A stretch of 13,095 nucleotides of DNA from an uncultured Parafilimonas sp. GTDB lineage: Bacteria > Bacteroidota > Bacteroidia > Chitinophagales > Chitinophagaceae. A model generated the notes under the pieces. That model saw only the letters and a program-made list of their open reading frames with translations. It did no database searches and was not told where the DNA came from. The stretch is from the NCBI GenBank assembly GCA_937892395.1, contig CALAGJ010000042.1, positions 1 through 13,095 of the forward strand, written 5' to 3'. Position 1 is the first letter of the stretch; each line of letters opens with the position of its first letter. The position numbers were made by a program, and so were the translations under genes. Shown in pieces: positions 7,269-13,095 of this stretch.

Positions 7269-8837
7269 ATGTCCAACAGAAGTTACGACGAGGTTTTCTT
7301 ATTGATTAAATCATTAGATAAGTCAGAAAAACGCTTATTCAAATTATTTGCGAACAGGCATAGTGCCCAAATTGAATTAAAAATTGTACAGCTTTTTAAT
7401 GCAATGGATGCAATGGAAGAATACCAAGATGAATTGTTGCTAAGCAAGAAAGGTATTTTTAATAAAGCGCAATTGCCCAACCTTAAAGCACATTTATACA
7501 AACAAATTTTACATGCGCTGAGGCAGAGCCCTGATACCAATGATATTGATATTATTTTTCAAGAACAAATGGGTAATGCAAGGATACTGTACAATAAGGC
7601 ACTCTACCAACAGGCATTGAAAGTCTTAGACAAGTTGAAGCAAACTGCCCTGAAGTATCACCACCATACTTATGTACTACAGACCATAAATTTTGAGAAG
7701 AAAATTGAGGGTTTACATATTACAAGAAGTTTCAAAGACAGGGCACAAAGTCTAACGGATGACTTTAATACAATTATACAACCCATAACACGTAGTGGCT
7801 TATGGAGTAATCTGGCATTGCATCTTTATAACTGGTTCATTAGTTTTGGTCATAGCAGAAATAAAGAAGAGCAGCATAAGATTAAAACATTTTTTGTTAG
7901 TGCAAAGCAAGCGCTTGATGCACCAGATTCTTTTTATGAGCAATTGTATGCTTGCCAGGCTTACTGCTGGTATGCCTATATTCAGGAAGATTTTTTACTC
8001 TATTATAAGCATGCACAAAAATGGGTACGGCTCTTTGAAACAAATAAAGATCTTGCACCTGTAGAAAAAACACAATACTTAAAAGGATATCACAATCTAT
8101 TAACGGCTTTGTATGTACTAAGACATCAGGAAAAATTTACACTTACTCTTCAGGAATACAAACAGGTTTTTACAAAAGAGATTAAGCTAAGGCACAGGAA
8201 TGATGTAGTGCAGTTTCATCTTTACTATTATCAATCTGCAATCAATAATTATTTCCTGCAAGGAAAATTTTCGGAAGGATTGTTTTTAGTGACTGACATC
8301 GAAAATTTTATTTCCAACTATTCCAGAAGCATTGACAGCTATAGAACTTTGGTATTGTACTACAAGATAGCATCACTTTATTTTGGTAGTGGGGATAATG
8401 AAAGTGCCATAGATTATTTGCAAAAAATCATAAACCGTAAAACAGATTTGCGAAGTGATTTGCAATGCTATGCCAGATTACTTCACCTAATAGCACACTA
8501 TGAGTTAGGGAATGAAAGATTGATAGAATATTTATTCAAATCTGTGTATAGATTTATGGCAAAAATGGAGCATTTAGGTGCTGTGGAAGAAGCAGTTTTT
8601 GCGTTTTTAAAGCATGCATTTACCATAGATCTGCACCAAGCATTGCCTGCATTTGAAACTTTAAGAAATGAACTAAAACAATATGAAAACGATTCACTCG
8701 AAAAAAAATCATTTTTATATTTAGATATTATTAGCTGGTTAGAATCAAAAATTGAAAACCTACCAGTAGAAACAGTGATTCAAAAAAAACATATTGCGAG
8801 TAAAGCAGCAAGACATCAGTCTTCTAATTCAAATTGA
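7269..8837 (+). CDS. Helical TPR-like protein of unknown function, divergent from leuA
   Basis: I do not recognise a characterised function. The 522-residue product has no signal peptide or membrane segment and should be cytoplasmic. The N-terminus, SYDEVFLLIKSLDKSEKRLF (5-24), resembles the start of hypothetical helical proteins that I recall from many Bacteroidota, with an xLIKSLxKSEKRxFK pattern. The rest is almost wholly helical with TPR-like units: about 103-130 (ARILYNKALYQQALKVLDKL), 325-347, and the clearest at 364-390, where YYKIASLYFGSGDNESAIDY shows the small/large residue spacing of a TPR. A second unit near 402-428 follows directly. The C-terminus is basic and Ser/Asn-rich. ATG at 7269 opens the frame. 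It is the only solid plus-strand gene of the window and shares its upstream region with leuA, but nothing in the protein points to leucine synthesis. A scaffold or protein-protein interaction role is likely. Confidence 0.85.
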   Translation: MSNRSYDEVFLLIKSLDKSEKRLFKLFANRHSAQIELKIVQLFNAMDAMEEYQDELLLSKKGIFNKAQLPNLKAHLYKQILHALRQSPDTNDIDIIFQEQMGNARILYNKALYQQALKVLDKLKQTALKYHHHTYVLQTINFEKKIEGLHITRSFKDRAQSLTDDFNTIIQPITRSGLWSNLALHLYNWFISFGHSRNKEEQHKIKTFFVSAKQALDAPDSFYEQLYACQAYCWYAYIQEDFLLYYKHAQKWVRLFETNKDLAPVEKTQYLKGYHNLLTALYVLRHQEKFTLTLQEYKQVFTKEIKLRHRNDVVQFHLYYYQSAINNYFLQGKFSEGLFLVTDIENFISNYSRSIDSYRTLVLYYKIASLYFGSGDNESAIDYLQKIINRKTDLRSDLQCYARLLHLIAHYELGNERLIEYLFKSVYRFMAKMEHLGAVEEAVFAFLKHAFTIDLHQALPAFETLRNELKQYENDSLEKKSFLYLDIISWLESKIENLPVETVIQKKHIASKAARHQSSNSN

Positions 8838-9066
8838 TAAGGTAATGATGTGTCTTTGTTGTGGCGCCTTTTCTGAAAATTTTTCTAAGGGTAAATGGGT
8901 TGCGTATTTTTCGGCCTCTCATTATATCGAATACTTCATGGCAGGATTTGAATACACGATAGCTTTCAATAGTTGGAAAAATGCATTGTAATGTAACCAC
9001 TTTATCCAATAATTCTTGTTTTACAAATTTATTAGCAGATACTGTTATTATGAGTTCTCTTTCCAC
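8824..9066 (-). CDS. Doubtful small basic protein overlapping the 522-residue gene end
   Basis: A minus-strand frame of 80 residues from GTG at 9066 to TAG at 8824, overlapping the convergent plus-strand gene by 14 bases. The product is basic, with a C-terminal half rich in Arg and Lys (IMRGRKIRNPFTLRKIFRKG). Codon choice looks like that of the neighbouring genes, which favours a real or formerly real gene. Against it: the frame has no ATG before residue 49, no promoter or ribosome site is visible, and I recognise no family. It could be the remnant of a longer gene that lost its start, or chance. Confidence 0.25.
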   Translation of the reverse strand: MERELIITVSANKFVKQELLDKVVTLQCIFPTIESYRVFKSCHEVFDIMRGRKIRNPFTLRKIFRKGATTKTHHYLINLN

Positions 9067-9156
9067 TTTTTGAGTTTTCTTTATGACGTAAAATTGAATA
9101 ATTCATTACATGTAATATTAAAAAATGTTGTTAATGTGCATTTTTTTAACAAGGGG
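8838..9156. other. Convergent intergenic region
   Basis: These 319 bases separate the plus-strand helical gene from the minus-strand PorE-like gene. The left two thirds carry only the doubtful 80-residue minus-strand frame. The right part holds a terminator for the PorE-like gene at about 9120-9152 and a perfect 12-base palindrome, ATTACATGTAAT, at 9105-9116. I see no convincing terminator for the plus-strand gene, and no RNA gene or mobile element. Confidence 0.5.
9120..9152 (-). terminator. Probable terminator of the PorE-like gene
   Basis: On the minus strand TTGTTAA (9152-9146) pairs with TTAACAA (9134-9128) around an 11-base loop. CA and then six T at 9125-9120 follow the stem. It begins five bases after the stop codon of the PorE-like gene. 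The stem is perfect over seven pairs but has only two G-C pairs, so efficiency may be modest. Confidence 0.55.
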
Positions 9157-11097
9157 TTACAAATTCAAAATTTTTATTTCAGTTCTTCTATTCATTGCTC
9201 TGCCTTGGGGTGTGTTATTGTCCTGCAAAGGTTGGGTATCTCCAAGCCCTATCCATTGTAATCTTTTGGGGTAGATTCCGTTTGCAGCAAGATATGCCGC
9301 TACAGATTTGGCCCTACTTTCAGATAAAATTTTATTGGCGGCTGCACTACCTGTGTTATCTGTATGACCTATGATTTGAATATTCATAGAAGGGTTTTCT
9401 ACCATAAGTGTAAGCAGTTTTTTAAGTTCAATAAGGCTTACTGGCTCCAGTGTAGCAGCATTTACGGCAAATTGAATATTTTTTAAAGACAGTGTAGCAT
9501 TTGCTTGTAGAGGACTTAATAAAATATCATTTCTGAAAACGGTATCTGTAGCATTGTCTATCATATTAAATCTACTGCTATAGAATAAATATCCTTTTCT
9601 GTTTACTGTAAACGTATAATTTTTCCCTACGGGCAATGTTATAAAATAAAAACCCGATTCATCGGTCTGCAATTTATTGACCACACGCTGTGTACTATCC
9701 TCTGATAATTCTACTAAAGAAGGAAGTGGTTTTCCGGTTATAGCATCTTTAACCAACCCCATTATATAAAATGTTTTGAGAGGTTGTGCATGCTTTGGCA
9801 ATTGAAAACGATAGATATCCAGAGAGCCGCGGCTATCTGCCCTATCGCTGGCATAATAGGCTGTTTCTGCATTTGCAGATACAAAAAGGCTCCCTTCATT
9901 GTCAATGGTATTGATGGGATATCCTAAATTTTCTGGTACAAACCAAGTAGAATCTGATTGCCTTCTTGCAACAAATAAATCAGTACCACCATAACCAGGT
10001 AATCCATTTGAAGTAAAATATAAACTTTGATTGTCTGCATGAATAAAAGGGGCCAGTTCATCGCCAATTGTATTGATGGATGCACCTAAATTATAAGCAG
10101 GGCCAAAGCGTCCGTTACTTTGTATATGTGATACATAAAGATCACTACCACCAAATCCATCTGGGCTCGTACTACTAAAATATAAGTCTCGTTTATCTGG
10201 GCTTAAAGATGGACCACTTTCCCAATATTCCGTATTGACATTTGGTCCAAGGTTAAAAGGTTCACTCCAGCCTTGTGGAGTACTATATGAAATGTAGATA
10301 TCAAAATTACCTTCTCCTTTTCCGGAAAAATTTCCTGCAAAAAGCAGCCAATCTCCATCTTGAGAAATATTGATAGCACCTTTTGAAGGTTCTTGGTTTA
10401 AGCTACCCTCTATAGCATTGGCCTTTGCATAGCCCGATTTTGTTATTGTGGTTTTTATAAAATCCTCTCTTATACCTTCCATTCTTCTGGTAAATACCAG
10501 CACACTATCATCAATAGTACACGAAGGGTAATACTCTGCACTGGGCGTATTAACACTATCCCCCAAATTTTGAGGGTTAAACACATAATTGATGTCGCTA
10601 TTTTTTGATTTATTTGCTATGGCTAACTGATAAGTATTCAATCTATATCTTGCGGCCTTCAAACTATTTTCTCCCAATTTTGGTAAAGCCATAAAACGAT
10701 TTACCGCATCAGCAGCTTTCTCAAAATTGCCCATACCGGCAAGGTTAATAGAATAGGGTAATAAATAATAGGCAGCATACAAAGTATCAATTTTCCAAGC
10801 TTTATTAAAAGCATCAACCGCATTTTGATATCGCTTTGACTCTCCGAGTACGCCACTGAGTGAGAGCCAGGCATCTGCATAATTGGGATCTGCATCTAAT
10901 GCTTTTCTGAGCATCGCTTCCCCCTCAGAAATTGAACCCACTTGTAAGTATTCTACTGCTTTATCATAAAATCTAATGGCATCTTTGTCCAATGTTTCTG
11001 GATTATAACCCTGTGCATCTGCCTTATAAAAAGAATTAAGTAGTGATAAAAAAACAGTAGCTATCAATAACCATTTATTCAGATTTTTCTGCATCAT
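9157..11097 (-). CDS. PorE-like envelope protein: TPR, PD40 propeller, CRD and OmpA domains
   Basis: A 646-residue exported protein with the domain order of PorE (PG1058) of the Porphyromonas type IX secretion system. Residues 1-28 are a signal peptide ending ADA, with no lipobox cysteine. TPR repeats cover about 38-137. PD40/WD40-like propeller blades follow at about 170-435, for example LYFSSTSPDGFGGSDLYVS (305-323) and LYFTSNGLPGYGGTDLFVA (359-377). A carboxypeptidase-regulatory-like domain lies at about 443-510 (VKDAITGKPLPSLVEL). The OmpA-type peptidoglycan-binding domain occupies about 537-646, with IIGHTDNTG (Asp580) and MNRRTEIKI (Arg637/Arg638), the residues expected to hold diaminopimelate. 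It should sit in the periplasm at the peptidoglycan. Related OmpA proteins are often encoded beside PorP/SprF; none is present here, which favours a PorE-type role but does not prove it. MM at the start leaves two possible ATG codons. A terminator follows the stop. Confidence 0.88.
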   Translation of the reverse strand: MMQKNLNKWLLIATVFLSLLNSFYKADAQGYNPETLDKDAIRFYDKAVEYLQVGSISEGEAMLRKALDADPNYADAWLSLSGVLGESKRYQNAVDAFNKAWKIDTLYAAYYLLPYSINLAGMGNFEKAADAVNRFMALPKLGENSLKAARYRLNTYQLAIANKSKNSDINYVFNPQNLGDSVNTPSAEYYPSCTIDDSVLVFTRRMEGIREDFIKTTITKSGYAKANAIEGSLNQEPSKGAINISQDGDWLLFAGNFSGKGEGNFDIYISYSTPQGWSEPFNLGPNVNTEYWESGPSLSPDKRDLYFSSTSPDGFGGSDLYVSHIQSNGRFGPAYNLGASINTIGDELAPFIHADNQSLYFTSNGLPGYGGTDLFVARRQSDSTWFVPENLGYPINTIDNEGSLFVSANAETAYYASDRADSRGSLDIYRFQLPKHAQPLKTFYIMGLVKDAITGKPLPSLVELSEDSTQRVVNKLQTDESGFYFITLPVGKNYTFTVNRKGYLFYSSRFNMIDNATDTVFRNDILLSPLQANATLSLKNIQFAVNAATLEPVSLIELKKLLTLMVENPSMNIQIIGHTDNTGSAAANKILSESRAKSVAAYLAANGIYPKRLQWIGLGDTQPLQDNNTPQGRAMNRRTEIKILNL

Positions 11098-11137
11098 GCA
11101 GCAAACCTAATAAACGCTCTAAACCATAAAACCATTT

Positions 11138-11168
11138 AAAACATAAAGTAGGGATATTTAACAAACAA
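11138..11168 (-). promoter_or_regulatory. Candidate promoter of the PorE-like gene
   Basis: On the minus strand TTG (11168-11166) is followed after 20 bases by TATGTTTT (11145-11138), seven of eight matches to TAnnTTTG. It would start a transcript near 11132, about 35 bases before the gene. A perfect TAGGTTTG also occurs at about 11110-11103, but it lacks a good -33 element and would give an almost leaderless RNA. Based on short motifs only. Confidence 0.35.
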
Positions 11169-11178
11169 CATGTTTACT

Positions 11179-11589
11179 TTATTTTCTTTTAAAGGTATTA
11201 GATATCTTTTTGATATAGCTACCAAAGCCATCTGGGAACATTACAGTAAGTAGCATGGCTATCAGTACAAAATTATATTCAGCACCATTTCTTCCCCCTC
11301 CTACTACATACCATCCTTCTGGTGCATGCACTAATATGATACCAGCAATCAGAATAAAAATTGTAACAATTCCCACTGGTATGATATACTTATTGAAAAG
11401 CAATAACCCAGCACAAATAATATGAGATATCTTGATAGACCATGCTATGTATAAACCAAAAGGGGCAAAGCCCACTTCATTTAGATACAAATTGCCAAAA
11501 TCATTGATGCTACCATCAAATACACCGGGCACTCCATGTGTAAGCAATACGATAGCGAGTGCTGAACGCAATAAAAATGTAGATTGCAT
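11179..11589 (-). CDS. DoxX-family inner-membrane protein
   Basis: A 136-residue protein with four predicted membrane helices at about 5-24, 42-65, 69-88 and 103-121, the layout and length of the DoxX family. The first helix ends with the family-like LLTHGVPGVFDG. A Gly-rich loop, EGWYVVGGGRNGAEYN (91-106), precedes the last helix, and the C-terminus is basic (KKISNTFKRK), consistent with a cytoplasmic tail. DoxX proteins are small membrane proteins, some linked to quinone or thiosulfate oxidoreductases; the present one has no such partner, so its substrate is unknown. It lies 81 bases upstream of the PorE-like gene and 102 bases downstream of the pentapeptide gene, same strand, with spacing that fits separate promoters better than a tight operon. 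Confidence 0.85.
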   Translation of the reverse strand: MQSTFLLRSALAIVLLTHGVPGVFDGSINDFGNLYLNEVGFAPFGLYIAWSIKISHIICAGLLLFNKYIIPVGIVTIFILIAGIILVHAPEGWYVVGGGRNGAEYNFVLIAMLLTVMFPDGFGSYIKKISNTFKRK

Positions 11590-11616
11590 ATCAAATTTTT
11601 AGCAAAGAACTATACA

Positions 11617-11631
11617 TTCCGCTACGCGGAA
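11617..11631. repeat. Short GC inverted repeat upstream of the DoxX gene
   Basis: TTCCGC (11617-11622) and GCGGAA (11626-11631) form a perfect six-pair hairpin with a TAC loop in an otherwise very AT-rich gap, about 30 bases before the DoxX start. On the minus strand it is preceded, not followed, by a T-rich run, so it does not look like a terminator for the upstream gene. It could be a dispersed repeat unit, an operator or a 5' RNA hairpin. It occurs once in this window. Confidence 0.4.
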
Positions 11632-11691
11632 AATAAAAAAGGATGAATGAAAGAATCGATTTTTAAAATCTAAAAATTTTTCCTTGTAAGC

Positions 11692-12987
11692 TTAGTTGGG
11701 TTTAGATGATATTTGACTCAATAGCTCTTCCTTATCCGAATCATACAGTTTGGAATTTCTTACTTTATCAATGTAAAGCTGTTCCAAGTTTACATTATTG
11801 AGCTGTTGTTGTAACTCTTGATGAAAAGATAGAAATGTAGCCGAATCATATACAGCATAATAAAAACTTGGTGCATCAATACCTGTACAATTTTCGAACT
11901 TGCAATTTTTCAAAGTTACATTCATAAAAAAAATATCTTCAAAATGAATATTGCGAAATGTAACCGTATCAAAAATTGCTCTTGTAAAAAAGCTTCTTTC
12001 GATAGTTCCTTTATTAAAAACACAATTATAAACACCTGCACTCATAAAATTACTATCATAAATTCTAACATTATTGAAATCGATATCAGCAATAACAGCA
12101 TTAGACAATGCACTTCTTAAAATTTCTATCTTATAGGTTTTAAAATCTGCCAGCGTAGAATAAGAGAATGTGTTTTGATACATATAAACTGAAAATCTCT
12201 TTCCATAAATCTTAAAATCCCAAAGTATTAAAGCTTTATAAAGATAATCAAAAAATACCAGCGACCAATTGAACTGCATATTTGCCGCCCTACGAATGAT
12301 GCGGCCGTAAGTATCGGCAGTTATTTGCTTGCCCCAAAGCACTTCATATAAATTTTTACTATTGATGGCCGTAAATTCTTTTAGAATTTTTTGTTCCGTT
12401 TCTGTAATCACTGCTTTCTCAGGCAATCGATATTTATCAGACCTTATGCTATTGGTAATTTCTTTATTTATACTTTGCTCCTGCTCTGTAGTGCCAGGTG
12501 TATATTCATAAAAATTATTTCTTATACGCTGCATCCTGCCCCATGCCTTATCTAAATCTGCTGCCATAAATTCATAAGGTTTAGCCTGTACATGAAAATT
12601 TCTATTAATGTCTAAAACTTCTGAGGCAATGTAGATTAGTTCTCTTCTATTACTAAACTGTATCAATGCATTGCCAATAGCATTAGTTATATCATAATCT
12701 GTTTCTGTATAAAGTTTACTAATCAATACATCAATGGTATGTTTTTCAAATAATGGGTCTCTTTTAAAAACGCCCAATGTGGCAATAGCAGAAAGTTTTT
12801 GCTGTTTATCCTCTACAAATAAATTGGTATATGCTTCTTTAAATTTCTCTAATTTCTGTTCATATCTAAATTTATAGAAAGCCCACAGGGCTGTAATAGC
12901 GCCAATGATAGCAGTTACAATCCAGGGGTTTGTTTCTGTTGAAATAAATGTAAAAATATTATTCCAAAATCCATTTGAGTCAGGCAT
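11692..12987 (-). CDS. Membrane-anchored protein with pentapeptide repeats
   Basis: A 431-residue protein I cannot assign to a characterised family. One membrane helix lies at about 21-38 (PWIVTAIIGAITALWAFYKF), followed by a charged helix (RYEQKLEKFKEAY), so the bulk is probably cytoplasmic. Residues about 60-125 look like helical HEAT-type repeats (QQKLSAIATLGVF, NAIGNALIQFSN). A mostly helical region reaches about 290. Residues about 293-372 then show degenerate pentapeptide repeats with Phe or Ile/Val at every fifth position: DIDFNNVRIYDSNF, NCVFNKGTIERSFF, RAIFDTVTFRNIHF, NVTLKNCKFENC. These form a right-handed beta solenoid in known proteins, usually for protein contacts. The C-terminal 50 residues are charged and helical. 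It is 102 bases upstream of the DoxX gene. Pentapeptide proteins include gyrase protectors, but the membrane anchor and divergent repeats do not support that here. Its upstream region reaches the contig end. Confidence 0.8.
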   Translation of the reverse strand: MPDSNGFWNNIFTFISTETNPWIVTAIIGAITALWAFYKFRYEQKLEKFKEAYTNLFVEDKQQKLSAIATLGVFKRDPLFEKHTIDVLISKLYTETDYDITNAIGNALIQFSNRRELIYIASEVLDINRNFHVQAKPYEFMAADLDKAWGRMQRIRNNFYEYTPGTTEQEQSINKEITNSIRSDKYRLPEKAVITETEQKILKEFTAINSKNLYEVLWGKQITADTYGRIIRRAANMQFNWSLVFFDYLYKALILWDFKIYGKRFSVYMYQNTFSYSTLADFKTYKIEILRSALSNAVIADIDFNNVRIYDSNFMSAGVYNCVFNKGTIERSFFTRAIFDTVTFRNIHFEDIFFMNVTLKNCKFENCTGIDAPSFYYAVYDSATFLSFHQELQQQLNNVNLEQLYIDKVRNSKLYDSDKEELLSQISSKPN

Positions 12988-13095
12988 ACCAGCAGTATTT
13001 GAAAGCTAAAAATAAGGGAAATGGAGATGTGCTAAAAATTAATATATAGATTAGTTGGCATCCTGCCTCTGCATCATCCTAAAGCAGCAACTCGT

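Noticed and set aside
9105..9116. Perfect palindrome ATTACATGTAAT as an operator
   Set aside because: It is 12 bases long in AT-rich sequence, lies downstream of two convergent genes and is not near a clear promoter; chance is a fair explanation.
13051..13095. Possible 3' end of another minus-strand gene at the contig edge
   Set aside because: All three minus-strand frames reach a stop within about 45 bases of the edge, the last being TAA at 13053-13051; too little sequence to choose a frame or claim a gene.
1..13095. Mobile elements, CRISPR arrays, tRNA or rRNA genes, or a defence system
   Set aside because: I found no transposase, integrase, regularly spaced repeats, tRNA-like cloverleaf or rRNA segment; the genes are core metabolism and envelope functions.

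Overview
The window is the end of a low-GC assembled contig that suggests a member of the Bacteroidota, probably the Chitinophagia/Sphingobacteriia side. The evidence is a leuA-C-D-B gene order with a short 2-isopropylmalate synthase, a promoter of the TTTG / TAnnTTTG type, starts without clear Shine-Dalgarno sequences, and an envelope protein with the TPR + PD40 propeller + CRD + OmpA architecture of PorE of the type IX secretion system. The first 41 bases are not biological: they are an Illumina i5 index followed by the read-1 adapter. ilvD is therefore cut off artificially.

Layout. Positions 42-7100 (minus strand, read right to left) form a branched-chain amino acid biosynthesis cluster: leuA, leuC, leuD and leuB, then a 281-base regulatory gap, then ilvE and ilvD. 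ilvD runs off the contig. Positions 7101-7268 are a divergent intergenic region. On the other side, on the plus strand, is a 522-residue helical protein of unknown function. Convergent to it, positions 9157-12987 hold three minus-strand envelope genes: a membrane-anchored pentapeptide-repeat protein, a DoxX-family four-helix membrane protein and the PorE-like protein.

The most striking element is in the leuB-ilvE gap and is not an ordinary gene. It contains a Bacteroidota-type promoter, a 31-codon leader frame with 10 Ile and 5 Val residues (including a run of ten consecutive Ile/Val codons), a GGCGG segment able to pair with the upstream arm of a terminator, and a strong GC-stem/U8 terminator 14 bases before ilvE. 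This is a complete transcription attenuator responding to Ile/Val supply, similar in layout and even in peptide sequence to the enterobacterial ilvL leader. It makes ilvE-ilvD a unit of its own, separate from leuACDB. A weaker, Leu-containing mini-frame precedes leuA.

Together the leu genes convert 2-oxoisovalerate to 2-oxoisocaproate, IlvD makes the 2-oxo acids of Val and Ile, and IlvE does the final transamination. LeuA lacks the C-terminal domain that normally senses leucine, so control of this cluster may rest more on RNA-level attenuation than on enzyme feedback. I see no mobile element, CRISPR array, tRNA or rRNA.
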